A DNA stretch of 64,000 nt from Clostridia bacterium (GTDB lineage: Bacteria; Bacillota; Clostridia; Christensenellales; UBA1242), in assembly GCA_023228225.1 (NCBI GenBank), contig JALOBO010000001.1, positions 62,001 to 126,000 of the forward strand. Reading direction: 5' to 3'. The notes beneath the pieces were generated by a model that worked only from the letters and a program-made list of their open reading frames with translations, was not told where the DNA came from and searched no databases. Positions 54,303-62,566 of the stretch are shown one piece after another. The stretch's first letter is position 1. The number at the start of each line of letters is the position of its first letter. Position numbers and translations under genes: made by a program.

Positions 54303-55739
54303 ATGGACCAAAATTTTAATAAAACCATGCGTGAACTTTACGCTTCAATCAATGAAAATATTGCAGAAGTACCTATTCAACCAATTGAAAATGAAAAAGA
54401 ACAAAAAGTTGCTAAGCGCAAAATTTTAGTTAAATCTAAATCAGAAGAACCTAGTAAATCAGAATCTAATGTCACCCCTAAAACTGATGAGCCGACTATT
54501 GAGATACCAAATGAAGTTAAACAAGCGGTCTATATTAGGCGTGATATTGAGGGTGGATTATTAACTGAACAAAGCGATATAGAAATTTATAAACAAATTC
54601 AAAAACTTGATATTATCCAAAATGGACTTTTAGGCGATTATAATGAATCTGGTGAATATATTGTAGACAATGATGTTATTTTAGAATTAGTTAAAATGCT
54701 TAAAATATATGATGGTGATGTTTATCTTCAAACTATGTTTTTAACATCTGCCGCACAATTTGGGGCAGAATTTGTACCATTACATTTTTCTGTGGAAATT
54801 GTAAAAGCAAAAAATAAGGATAAACTTACATCAAAGTTGTATTTAATAGAAGATGTAGTTCAAGTGCCAGGTTATTATAAAGATAGTCCAAGTTATTTAG
54901 TCGCAACATATACAGATGATAATGATGATAAGTATACAGACAAAATGTTTGAAGTTTTTAATATTAAAAAAACAGGTGAGTTAATTAAAGATGATGTATC
55001 TTTATATCAAAATTGTGTAAATAGAATTAAATTTTTATCTACATTAAAAAATGGCCTTTCTGTTACTCTCGAATTAGAAGAAGAAAAACTTTTAAAGGCA
55101 AAACTAAAAGCATATAAAGAACTTGGACCTTACGGAGAAAAGATATTAGAAGAATATATAGCGCTTCATCAAAAATTGGGCAATTTAAATTATCGTGATA
55201 AAAACAGACTACTTCGAAGCCTTGAAGAAAGAAATTTTTACCCAAGCAACCAAGAAGCAGTAGTGGCAAAAAAAATAATTACTTTGCTAGAAAGTTTGTT
55301 TGCTAGTACTACGCTTGCACAAGTTTTAGCAGCAGAAAAAAATGTTGCACTAAAAAATGGAGAACAAGCAAAAAAAGTACTTGAAAAAGTTGAAAAGGCA
55401 AGAACTGGCGTAGATTTTTACCTCCCCGGTTATAGCAAAGAAGATATGAAAGGCGGTAAATCCAAATCTAGTGGCGGTGCTGAAAAAGAAGAAAACAAGT
55501 CTAAGGCTAGTGCAGAAAAAGCATCAGATAAACCGAGATCCGAAACAGGTACAAAAGAAAATACTAAATCAGAAAACAGTGAAGTTTATGTAAAAGTAAA
55601 TTTTGGAACAAAAGAAAAAGAAATAAATAAACCAAATTTATTTTTAAAATCAAAAGATAGTGCTGAAAAAAATGTATTTTTCAAATCAAAAACTAATGGT
55701 GAAAAAAACATAATCGAAGAAAATGAAACAACTAAATAG
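54303..55739 (+). CDS. Charged protein of unknown function
   Basis: 478 aa from the ATG at 54303, chosen because GGGAGGG lies nine bases before it (an in-frame TTG at 54285 would add six residues that include that site). Not recognised. A Lys/Glu/Ser-rich N-terminal segment (to about 75) is followed by a folded, mainly helical middle (about 80-375) and a low-complexity tail with repeated KSKSSGG / KSKASAEKAS / SAEKN patterns. No signal peptide or membrane helix, so cytoplasmic. It converges with the three WIKxG paralogues across a very strong terminator. Possible structural or scaffold role; not shown. Confidence 0.8.
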   Translation: MDQNFNKTMRELYASINENIAEVPIQPIENEKEQKVAKRKILVKSKSEEPSKSESNVTPKTDEPTIEIPNEVKQAVYIRRDIEGGLLTEQSDIEIYKQIQKLDIIQNGLLGDYNESGEYIVDNDVILELVKMLKIYDGDVYLQTMFLTSAAQFGAEFVPLHFSVEIVKAKNKDKLTSKLYLIEDVVQVPGYYKDSPSYLVATYTDDNDDKYTDKMFEVFNIKKTGELIKDDVSLYQNCVNRIKFLSTLKNGLSVTLELEEEKLLKAKLKAYKELGPYGEKILEEYIALHQKLGNLNYRDKNRLLRSLEERNFYPSNQEAVVAKKIITLLESLFASTTLAQVLAAEKNVALKNGEQAKKVLEKVEKARTGVDFYLPGYSKEDMKGGKSKSSGGAEKEENKSKASAEKASDKPRSETGTKENTKSENSEVYVKVNFGTKEKEINKPNLFLKSKDSAEKNVFFKSKTNGEKNIIEENETTK

Positions 55740-55740
55740 C

Positions 55741-55788
55741 AAACAATAAAGAAGCACTTCCAATATTGAAAGTGCTTCTTTATTGTTT
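55741..55788. terminator. Exceptionally strong bidirectional terminator
   Basis: Perfect 19-base stem: arm 55741-55759 (AAACAATAAAGAAGCACTT) with arm 55770-55788, ten-base loop. It lies between the convergent charged gene and the WIKxG operon and overlaps the last codon of the latter. Confidence 0.9.
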
Positions 55789-56692
55789 ATTTTAAATTTT
55801 CTAAGTCTTGTTTAACGTTGGAATCCACAATTTTTTTAAGGTGGGTGAATTGTTTTATGCCTGTGTCATAAGTAATAACATAATCCATATATTCTTGCAT
55901 GTCTGAAATTTCCGATTTTGTATCTTCTTTGAAAGAAAATTTAAACCCTACTTTTTTTAAAAGGCTGTCGCCACTTTCTGCATTCAAAATCGGAGCACCT
56001 TTATTAATAGCCAATTTTAAATCAAGAATTATATCATAATAGTTTTGTTCCGCTGCTCTTAATGCTTTTCTGTAATTGCCAAGTTCACGATTTTCCTCTT
56101 GTTCTTTTTGAAGTGATGAAAAATTAGTGTTCTTTTTAATACTTTTTATATTATTTTCGTAAAATAATTTCATTGATTGAATAATGTACATAAATGCGTA
56201 TGTAATATGAATATCATCTGCAACTGCGCAGAATTCATTATAAAAATCCAATGTCTTAATACTTTTATTAGTATTTAATGCTTCTGTAATTTTAGTTGCA
56301 TAATTTTTTATTTTTTCATCATAATCATATGTAGTTGTAGATAATGCTGAGTAGTTGCTAAAAACACCATAAATCTTATTAAACTCATTATAAATTATCT
56401 CACATTTTTTTTGTGCAGTTATAATTCCAGTGCCAGTGTTTTTTGCCTGTTCTAATTCTTTTTCAGTAGTATTACATTTAGCCATATATAAATCATGGAT
56501 TGAATTGCTTAAACTTCGAAAATCATCAAATCGCTTAATGGCCTTTGGATCTTGATTTGTTTTTGTATCATTAATCAAATTAATATCATCTTCTCTTACA
56601 TGAATACCAATTCCGCCAAGTTTTATCCAGTTAGGGATTTTTTCTACTGCCGCTTGTTTTATTTTATTTCTTGTAATATTAAAACCAAACAT
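55787..56692 (-). CDS. WIKxG-family protein 1 (unknown)
   Basis: 301 aa, third and last gene of a three-gene operon. After a 19-residue lead comes PNWIKLGG (20-27), the motif shared by all three proteins. The rest is predicted helical and charged. A middle CAVADDIHITYAFMYIIQSM aligns with LTLADQIYAAHALTYYAGLI of protein 2 and LTLSEYITSAHSVIFYATEI of protein 3. It is the most diverged of the three. AAAGGAG ribosome binding site. No membrane helix or signal. Function unknown. Confidence 0.8.
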   Translation of the reverse strand: MFGFNITRNKIKQAAVEKIPNWIKLGGIGIHVREDDINLINDTKTNQDPKAIKRFDDFRSLSNSIHDLYMAKCNTTEKELEQAKNTGTGIITAQKKCEIIYNEFNKIYGVFSNYSALSTTTYDYDEKIKNYATKITEALNTNKSIKTLDFYNEFCAVADDIHITYAFMYIIQSMKLFYENNIKSIKKNTNFSSLQKEQEENRELGNYRKALRAAEQNYYDIILDLKLAINKGAPILNAESGDSLLKKVGFKFSFKEDTKSEISDMQEYMDYVITYDTGIKQFTHLKKIVDSNVKQDLENLK

Positions 56693-56783
56693 TTTAAACG
56701 CTCCTTTGTTGTTATGTTACAAGTGGTTTGTATCAAATTATTTTAGCATTATATTTTTAATATGTAAATAGTAATTTTTAATT

Positions 56784-57719
56784 TTATAGTTCAATTCCTT
56801 GTTCTTTTGCTTTTATTCTTATCTGAATGCTGATTTTTAAAACATTATCTAACGCAGTTTTATAAAATTCTTCTGCACTTTTTGGAGAAGTTTCTTGTTC
56901 AATTTCACTTTCAATAGGGGACTCAATTATTTTCAATTTTAATGGTGTTTTGTTTGCTATTGACTGCACTAATGTAGGGCGCCAAATCTCCCAATTATAC
57001 TTAATCTTAGTTACAGTTTTATTGTATAGTTCATCTTCTGCTTTTATAAGCAATTTACGCTGTAATTCATTAATATCTTTATTATAAATATTTTCTATTT
57101 CTTTATTATGTCTGATCTCAATTAAACCCGCATAATAGGTTAGAGCATGTGCGGCGTAAATTTGGTCAGCAAGTGTTAAAAACCCATCATAATCGTTCAT
57201 TTGTGAGATAGGCAATTCTTTATTTACAGCAAGTTGAATTCCTAACGCATACCAAAATAGTGTATGAAATTCCGCTTCTTTTTTATGTGGTGAGCGAATA
57301 ATTATATCATTTTGTAAGGTCTTTGTTGGCGTTCCATCAAGGTGAATGCGTTTTGTTGCGCTATTATCTTCTCGGTATCTTGATGAATAATCAAAACGAG
57401 CAGGTAAAATTTGAATATATTTAATTAAAATATTTTTAATTGTATATAATTCATTTTCTAATTCGTTTATTTTAGTTGTGGCGTCCATAATAGCAGTTGC
57501 GCTTGCTTGTTTTGCGTGTGATAGTACAGCCTCATATTTTTTAATGGCTTCGGGATAAATTGAATCTGTTAGTGTTCTTAAAATACTTCCCGCATCTAAT
57601 ACAATTTGCTCTTTATGTTCATTCCAAAATTTATAGTCAACTGGTTCAAACATACCTTTTGTAAGTGCGCCTTTTTTTATCCAATCAGGGACTATAAAAT
57701 CTTGTAAATTTTCAATCAT
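56784..57719 (-). CDS. WIKxG-family protein 2 (unknown)
   Basis: 311 aa, middle gene. VPDWIKKGALTKGMF lies at 10-24, very like NAPDWIKDGRMTKRLF of protein 3. Helical; shares the ADQIYAAHALTYYAGLIEIRHN segment (about 188-209) and a C-terminal SAEEFYKTAL stretch (SAEELLILQK in protein 3). A polar insertion around 125-145 is unique to it. AAGGAG ribosome binding site, 50 bases after protein 3. No known domain recognised; cytoplasmic by composition. Confidence 0.8.
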   Translation of the reverse strand: MIENLQDFIVPDWIKKGALTKGMFEPVDYKFWNEHKEQIVLDAGSILRTLTDSIYPEAIKKYEAVLSHAKQASATAIMDATTKINELENELYTIKNILIKYIQILPARFDYSSRYREDNSATKRIHLDGTPTKTLQNDIIIRSPHKKEAEFHTLFWYALGIQLAVNKELPISQMNDYDGFLTLADQIYAAHALTYYAGLIEIRHNKEIENIYNKDINELQRKLLIKAEDELYNKTVTKIKYNWEIWRPTLVQSIANKTPLKLKIIESPIESEIEQETSPKSAEEFYKTALDNVLKISIQIRIKAKEQGIEL

Positions 57720-57769
57720 ATTAGTTACTCCTTATTTAAGTATAATGTATTTTTAAAACAAAGTAAATA

Positions 57770-58636
57770 TTAAATTTTAAGTTCATTATTTTCAAGTATG
57801 GCTTTTTCTTTATTATTTTTATAATATAAATTTTCTTTTTCACGGATTTCTGTACGCATATTTATTATTTTATCAACAAGCCACTTGTAATAGCTCCTGT
57901 TATAGAATGGTTTTTGTAGTATCAATAGTTCTTCGGCGCTTGGCAACACTTCATAATTTTCTTTAATATTTATCACATTTAACGGTTTACCAAAATCTAA
58001 TGCACGGTCTAGGGCGTTTGCTATTGAGCCCCACATATTTTTTATTTTACGCATTTTCCAGTAGTATGAACAATCCTCTTTATCTAAATGATGTGCTATG
58101 TCAAAATTAGAAAATGAAGAATTTATTATTTCCTGTTTTACTATTATATGTGTGATTTCAATTTCAGTAGCATAAAAAATTACACTGTGTGCAGAAGTAA
58201 TATATTCACTTAAAGTCAAGATGTAGGGATATAACTTCATGTTATCTAATGTTATGCCTTTTTTAACTGCGCCACCAATTAAATCTAAAAAACATAAAAA
58301 TTCTTCGTTAAAATCAAACCCAGCAAATATAATATCCTTATAATAGGAGTATAATTTTTGTAAAAAAACATAATCATCATTAAGCATATCTAAATTTTTA
58401 GATAATTTTTTAATTGTTTTGCCAGCATTGCTTGCAACACTTATTTGATTATTTATTTTTAAAATTTCAGGATTATAAATAAAAAATATGCTATTTAACA
58501 TTGTGCTTGCTTCGCTATATCTTTGCATATACAAGTTTGTATTTTTAAGCATTGCAAAATCACCAAAAAGCCGTTTAGTCATTCTACCATCTTTAATCCA
58601 ATCCGGAGCATTTCTATAATCAAAACTTTGTGCCAT
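57770..58636 (-). CDS. WIKxG-family protein 3 (unknown)
   Basis: 288 aa, first gene of the operon. PDWIKDGRMTKRLF at 11-24. Helical, with the shared LSEYITSAHSVIFYATEIEITH (about 142-163). Aromatic-rich in the middle, strongly charged at the C terminus. AGAGGAAG ribosome binding site. Its promoter TTTACA-N17-TAAACT overlaps a 6-4-6 palindrome, so regulated expression is plausible. It is divergent from the nicotinamidase remnant. No known domain recognised. Confidence 0.8.
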   Translation of the reverse strand: MAQSFDYRNAPDWIKDGRMTKRLFGDFAMLKNTNLYMQRYSEASTMLNSIFFIYNPEILKINNQISVASNAGKTIKKLSKNLDMLNDDYVFLQKLYSYYKDIIFAGFDFNEEFLCFLDLIGGAVKKGITLDNMKLYPYILTLSEYITSAHSVIFYATEIEITHIIVKQEIINSSFSNFDIAHHLDKEDCSYYWKMRKIKNMWGSIANALDRALDFGKPLNVINIKENYEVLPSAEELLILQKPFYNRSYYKWLVDKIINMRTEIREKENLYYKNNKEKAILENNELKI

Positions 58637-58659
58637 AAATTACTTCCTCTAATAATATA

Positions 58660-58688
58660 AGTTTAACACTCTTTTACAGTTATGTAAA
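58660..58688 (-). promoter_or_regulatory. Promoter with palindromic operator for the WIKxG operon
   Basis: Minus strand TTTACA (58683-58688), 17-base spacer, TAAACT (58660-58665). TTTACA-GTTA-TGTAAA at 58673-58688 is a perfect inverted repeat covering the -35. Confidence 0.65.
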
Positions 58689-58769
58689 TACTATAAAAAT
58701 TATTTTTTGGTGTTAATCTAAATTATTTATTGTCCAAGCGGGGTTGTGAACAAAAAATCGTGAGGAGCG

Positions 58770-59184
58770 ATGTTCTCGCCCAGTAATGTTTTTCCGCCAC
58801 ATTGCATTAAAGGAACAACAGAAAGCGAATTGATACCCGAATTAAAAAAATACGAAAAGTACTTTAAGATAATAGAAAAAAATACAACAAATGGATTTAA
58901 TACAAAAGAATTTTTAAAAATTGCCCAAAGCGTTACATTCGACCAAGTTGTTGTAACTGGTTGTTGCACAGATATTTGTGTTGAGCAATTTGTTAATGCA
59001 TATTCTGAGTTTATTAAATTGAATAATAAACACACACAAATTATTATTCCGCAAAATGCAGTGTATACTTTTGACTTTAAACCATAATGCGGTACAATGT
59101 CATAATGAAGCATTAAGCAGAATAGAAAAAATAGGTGCAAAAATACTAAAAGGAAAGGAATATGAGCATACACAAATTGATTAG
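58770..59184 (+). pseudogene. Nicotinamidase (isochorismatase-fold) remnant
   Basis: Fragment of an amidase that turns nicotinamide into nicotinate. What remains is FPPHCIKGTTESELIPEL and the catalytic-Cys region VTGCCTDICVEQF. The N-terminal half with the catalytic Asp is missing; a TGA lies just upstream in frame. The frame ends at about 59087, but the expected C terminus (NHNAVQCHNEALSRIEKIG) continues in another frame to a stop at 59182-59184, so a one-base frameshift sits near 59080. The residual frame overlaps the NUDIX start. Decay looks recent since the protein is still easily read. Confidence 0.82.
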
Positions 59185-59776
59185 AATAGAAAAACAAACC
59201 GATAATAAGTGGTTAAACATTTATAAAGCGGTTTATGAGACCGAAAAAGGCGAATTTAAATATGAATTTGCATCAAGAAGAACCCAAGAAAATTTAGTTA
59301 TGTTTAATAAAAAAACGCAGCCAGATGCAGTGCGTGTAGTACCGTATTTTATAAAAAATGGGAAAACCTATGTTGTAATAACTATGGAATATAGGTACGC
59401 ATTAAATCGTATTATTTATGGAGTGCCAGCAGGGCTTATTGATAAGGGAGAAACACCAGAGCAAGCAGCGGTAAGAGAGGTTATGGAAGAAGCTGGTGCC
59501 AAGGTAATAAAACTAAATATGGTAGAAACTGCATCATATACAAGTGCTGGGCTTACAGATGAAAGTTTGATTAGTTTTGAGGCAGAAGTAGAGTTACTTG
59601 GTAAACAACGGCTAGAAGACACCGAAGATATAAAGTTACAAACTGTTGAAGTAAATAATATTCCAGAAATGCTAGACAAATATGATTTTGCATTACAAAG
59701 CAAGCTGTTATTAAGAGCGTTTTATTATAGAGAACGAATTAAACAGTTAGAAAAAACAGAAGAAAAAGAGGCTTAA
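59162..59776 (+). CDS. NUDIX hydrolase (ADP-ribose pyrophosphatase type)
   Basis: 204 aa with a complete NUDIX box: Gly91, Glu97, Arg105-Glu106, Glu109-Glu110, Gly112 in GLIDKGETPE...REVMEEAG. The preceding EYRYALNRIIYGVPAG is typical of ADP-ribose pyrophosphatases (NudF-like), which split ADP-ribose into AMP and ribose 5-phosphate. AAAGGAAAGGA ribosome binding site. It is directly joined to the NadR-like gene (stop and start adjacent), matching a role in NAD-derivative turnover. Confidence 0.9.
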   Translation: MSIHKLIRIEKQTDNKWLNIYKAVYETEKGEFKYEFASRRTQENLVMFNKKTQPDAVRVVPYFIKNGKTYVVITMEYRYALNRIIYGVPAGLIDKGETPEQAAVREVMEEAGAKVIKLNMVETASYTSAGLTDESLISFEAEVELLGKQRLEDTEDIKLQTVEVNNIPEMLDKYDFALQSKLLLRAFYYRERIKQLEKTEEKEA

Positions 59777-60259
59777 ATGAAAAAAATTGGTGCATTTGTA
59801 GGAAAGTTTTTACCGCCGCATATTGGACATTTATCGGTAATAGATAATGCAATTAAGTTTTGCGACGAACTTTATGTAGTAATTTCGGAACATAAAAGTA
59901 AAAATGAGGCAATATGTAAAAGAGATAATTTCCCGTGTATATCCGCGGAATTAAGAAAAAAATGGTTTGAAAAACATTATGCGGGCATTAAGAATGTTCA
60001 TTTTGTAATTTTGAATGAAGGTGGATTAAAGGCATATCCTGATGATTTAGATAAATGGACAGTAAAATTTAATGAACTTGTGCCAAATGCCAATATAAAA
60101 TTAGCAGATGAAAGTTATAGAAAGTTTAATGAAAAGTATTTTCCACAGTGCAAATTTGTACCGATTGAAAGGGATAAAATACCAGTTCATTCTACAAATA
60201 TAAGGCAAGAACCCCATAAGTATATGGAGTACATAATACCAGAAGCAAAAGCCGATTAA
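59777..60259 (+). CDS. NadR-like nicotinamide-nucleotide adenylyltransferase
   Basis: 160 aa, one nucleotidyltransferase domain: the HxGH motif HIGH at 15-18 (PPHIGHLSVIDNA) and a C-terminal VHSTNIRQEP in the place of the ISTxxxR motif. It would join AMP to nicotinamide mononucleotide (or a similar nucleotide) to make NAD. The ribosylnicotinamide-kinase and HTH parts of full NadR are absent. AGAGG ribosome binding site in the NUDIX end; ATG follows that stop directly. Exact substrate not certain. Confidence 0.82.
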   Translation: MKKIGAFVGKFLPPHIGHLSVIDNAIKFCDELYVVISEHKSKNEAICKRDNFPCISAELRKKWFEKHYAGIKNVHFVILNEGGLKAYPDDLDKWTVKFNELVPNANIKLADESYRKFNEKYFPQCKFVPIERDKIPVHSTNIRQEPHKYMEYIIPEAKAD

Positions 60260-60285
60260 AAAAAATTATTAGGGAGAAAAAGTAT

Positions 60286-60431
60286 ATGAAAATTCAAAGT
60301 TTAAGCGTAGTCGTTCCCAATAAGGCATGTATTAACAATTGCAAATTTTGCGTATCAAAATGCACACTAACGATTAATTAACAAAACTAAAAAGAGGTTT
60401 AATTACAGCAGAAATTGAAAAAGAAATATAA
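60286..60431 (+). pseudogene. Radical-SAM gene remnant
   Basis: GGGAG ribosome binding site and a 31-residue start, MKIQSLSVVVPNKACINNCK then FCVSKC, with CxxxCxxC (C15, C19, C22), then a stop at 60379-60381. A second short piece (KLKRGLITAEIEKEI, 60384-60431) lies in another frame. The rest of the gene (hundreds of residues) is missing, so an internal deletion probably removed it. Confidence 0.7.
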
Positions 60432-60462
60432 TAGGTAACTTAAATTAGCGCAACTATTTATA

Positions 60463-60966
60463 TTACAGTTCTTGTGTGTTAGAATTTTCTAAATCTTTTA
60501 AAAATTTTTCTACCTGTTCTATACGCAAAGAACAGTTTGCTTGACAGGTTTTAATTACTTTACTTTCACTAATATATGGCGTAATATCAGATGAATCATC
60601 ATCAATAGCCAAAATGTTTTTCTTATTGGGTTTATCAGAAAGATATGCTAATATTTGCAGTCCTCTAAGAGTAGTATTTACATAGGGGGTTTTGTGAATT
60701 TTTTTATTATAATCTAGCCCTTCTTTATGCAGTAATGACAAAAGTTTATGCATTTTATCGCGTCTAGCAGAGCTAATAACTAAATCAACATTATATGTTT
60801 TACTTAAATTATAGATTAAATAATTAAGTGCGGATATGCTTTTGGGATTAAAGTTTTCAATAAAACCACCCATTTCTCTTAACCCTAAATGAGTTAGCAT
60901 TATTATGTATGGCCAATCCCATAACACATCATCAACATCTATAAAAATATAAAAATTTTCTTTCAT
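60463..60966 (-). CDS. HAD-like hydrolase-fold protein
   Basis: 167 aa. Motif I is FIDVDDVLWD (Asp10, Asp12), motif II is VISSARRDK, and LAIDDDSSDI is motif IV-like. This resembles the HAD domains of nucleic-acid or nucleotide phosphatases such as those seen in phage and RNA-repair proteins. There is no Shine-Dalgarno: an extended -10 (TGCTATAAT, core 60972-60977) lies five bases before the ATG with TTGAAA at 60994-60999, so the mRNA is probably leaderless. Substrate unknown. Confidence 0.75.
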   Translation of the reverse strand: MKENFYIFIDVDDVLWDWPYIIMLTHLGLREMGGFIENFNPKSISALNYLIYNLSKTYNVDLVISSARRDKMHKLLSLLHKEGLDYNKKIHKTPYVNTTLRGLQILAYLSDKPNKKNILAIDDDSSDITPYISESKVIKTCQANCSLRIEQVEKFLKDLENSNTQEL

Positions 60967-60971
60967 AATTG

Positions 60972-60999
60972 ATTATAGCATAAAAAATAATAATTTCAA
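60972..60999 (-). promoter_or_regulatory. Promoter of a leaderless HAD mRNA
   Basis: Minus strand TTGAAA (60994-60999), 16-base spacer, TATAAT (60972-60977) with extended TG. The predicted start site falls on the ATG (60966). Confidence 0.7.
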
Positions 61000-61072
61000 C
61001 ATATAAAATTACTGCAAATATTTTAAGTTTATGTTATACTAATAATAGATGTCACATAGAAAAGAGGAATAG

Positions 61073-61465
61073 ATGAAAAAATTATTTGACAAAATGTATA
61101 ATACGGCTACAAAATTACTAAACAAGAATAAAGATTTAGTAGAAAAATTTGATCACAGTTTAGTTGTAAGCGTTCTAGCCTGTAAATCCGAAAAATTGTA
61201 TATAGGAATGAATATTGCTTGGTGGCACAGCGTATGTGCCGAAAGCACAGCAGTAAGTAATGCATATCAAGCGGGCGAAAGAGAATTTAAATATTTAATG
61301 GCTGTTAAACTAAAAAATGGAACTAACGAATTTTATATAATTCCTCCTTGCGGAATTTGCAGAGAAATGTTTAGCGAATTAGATATGAGTATGTTACAAG
61401 TTATATTAAAACAAGATGAAAAATATTACACAAAATCAATTAACGAATTACTACCAGAGTATTAA
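61073..61465 (+). CDS. Cytidine deaminase-like protein
   Basis: 130 aa of the zinc deaminase fold. Zinc ligand and catalytic Glu in VCAES (Cys55, Glu57); second zinc pair in PPCGICRE (Cys93, Cys96). The order and spacing match tetrameric cytidine deaminases and blasticidin-S deaminase-like enzymes. AGAGGAA ribosome binding site and an extended -10 (TGTTATACT, 61032-61040). It may deaminate a free nucleoside or a nucleoside-like compound; the substrate-binding loop is not diagnostic. It could also be a toxin-resistance gene. Confidence 0.82.
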   Translation: MKKLFDKMYNTATKLLNKNKDLVEKFDHSLVVSVLACKSEKLYIGMNIAWWHSVCAESTAVSNAYQAGEREFKYLMAVKLKNGTNEFYIIPPCGICREMFSELDMSMLQVILKQDEKYYTKSINELLPEY

Positions 61466-61487
61466 GTTTTATTTGGAGGTAATTAGA

Positions 61488-61943
61488 ATGAAACAATTTA
61501 AAGAAATAAAAGAAAATAAACATTTCAAGTTTTCCGATAATGGAAAAGGTCTGTTTTTTTACTTTGAAAACTCCGAAAGAGAATGTTGCACAGAAATTGC
61601 GAAAGCACCAGTAAAATACAAAATTTATGAAAACGGAATGTTGAAATTTGATAATTTATTTTCAGAATTATGCTACGATGTAAGTTTTAAAAGAAATGAC
61701 AGGACAAGCATTAGGCTAGGTATTTTTGTTAAAGATTTCATTGAAAAAACGGAATTTATTAACTATGAGTATGGGATTGCTGTTATAGAACCAAATGCAA
61801 AATCAGGGACCTATAAGTTTTATTTATTTACTAATAACAATGGTATGCCAAATATGGAAACAAATGATAGATCCATTTTTTTAAGAGGGCTTGATATAAT
61901 TGAACAAAGAGAAATAGCAAAAAAAGATGAAATGAGTTATTAA
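61488..61943 (+). CDS. Small protein of unknown function
   Basis: 151 aa from the ATG at 61488, selected because TTGGAGGT is eight bases upstream; a longer frame starting at 61416 runs inside the deaminase gene. Not recognised. Beta-rich and charged: ENSERECCTEI, VKYKIYENGMLKFDN, YEYGIAVIEPNAKSG. It is just after the cytidine-deaminase-like gene, so probably co-transcribed. No membrane helix. Function unknown. Confidence 0.72.
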   Translation: MKQFKEIKENKHFKFSDNGKGLFFYFENSERECCTEIAKAPVKYKIYENGMLKFDNLFSELCYDVSFKRNDRTSIRLGIFVKDFIEKTEFINYEYGIAVIEPNAKSGTYKFYLFTNNNGMPNMETNDRSIFLRGLDIIEQREIAKKDEMSY

Positions 61944-62137
61944 ATAGTATATTAAACTGAAAGGACAAAACCACTTTGCATAAAATATTAAAATAGAATA
62001 TTGCTAACTAAAATAGTTAAGTAGTATAATAGTTCATAAAAATAAGAAAAGTAAAGTAGCAGAAACACAAAGATTTTTGAGATAATTCGGTTAAAGCAGG
62101 TTGCCGATAGCACCTGTGGTTGCATCGGTGTTCTGGT

Positions 62138-62383
62138 TTAAGCGAATAAGCCAAAAAGATTGTTTTTATGCGGTAAGCATTCTTTTAACGCGATTTGTAA
62201 TTTGGCAATAAAATCCGCTTTGCTGTGAGCGTAGTTTGCTTCATGTATATTTGCACCAATGCTTGTACCACTTCGTAGTAGCTGATTAGTAAGCACTCCT
62301 TCATTTTTAACTTCTCTGCATATTTGTATAATATTAAGTGCGAAAAGTTTTGATTTAGCAATTAATAAATTTTCTCTTTCCAT
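62138..62383 (-). pseudogene. Truncated four-helix-bundle (S23-type) gene
   Basis: 81 residues starting MERENLLIAKSKLFALNIIQ, with QLLRSGTSIGANIHEA and KADFIAKLQIALKEC: the four-helix-bundle family once called S23, normally about 115-125 aa. The reading frame leaves the family pattern after KEC and stops 12 residues later (LPHKNNLFGLFA), so helix 4 is lost. GGAG seven bases before the ATG at 62383. A MITE-like inverted repeat lies just upstream. Confidence 0.6.
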
Positions 62384-62436
62384 TGCGTACTCCATTTTTT
62401 TATAATATATAATAAACATTAAGAGAAGTCAAATTA

Positions 62437-62522
62437 AATGAAGAATGATAAATGAAAAATGAAGAATTGTAAACTTCGCACATTTACATTAATTCTTCAT
62501 TCTTTACTATTCATTAATCATT
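62437..62522. repeat. MITE-like imperfect inverted repeat
   Basis: Left arm about 62437-62473 (begins AATGAAGAATGA) and right arm about 62483-62522 (ends in ATTAATCATT) pair over nearly 40 bases with small gaps around a nine-base loop. Repeats built from AATTCTTCATTC blocks are common mobile hairpins in low-GC Firmicutes. It is adjacent to a tRNA gene and a broken gene. Confidence 0.6.
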
Positions 62523-62566
62523 GATAAGCACATTGGGCTGAATAAAGACAAATGTGCTCATTTACA

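Noticed and set aside
61416-61487. Longer start for the gene after the deaminase
   Set aside because: It begins inside the deaminase gene without a ribosome binding site, whereas TTGGAGGT precedes the ATG at 61488.
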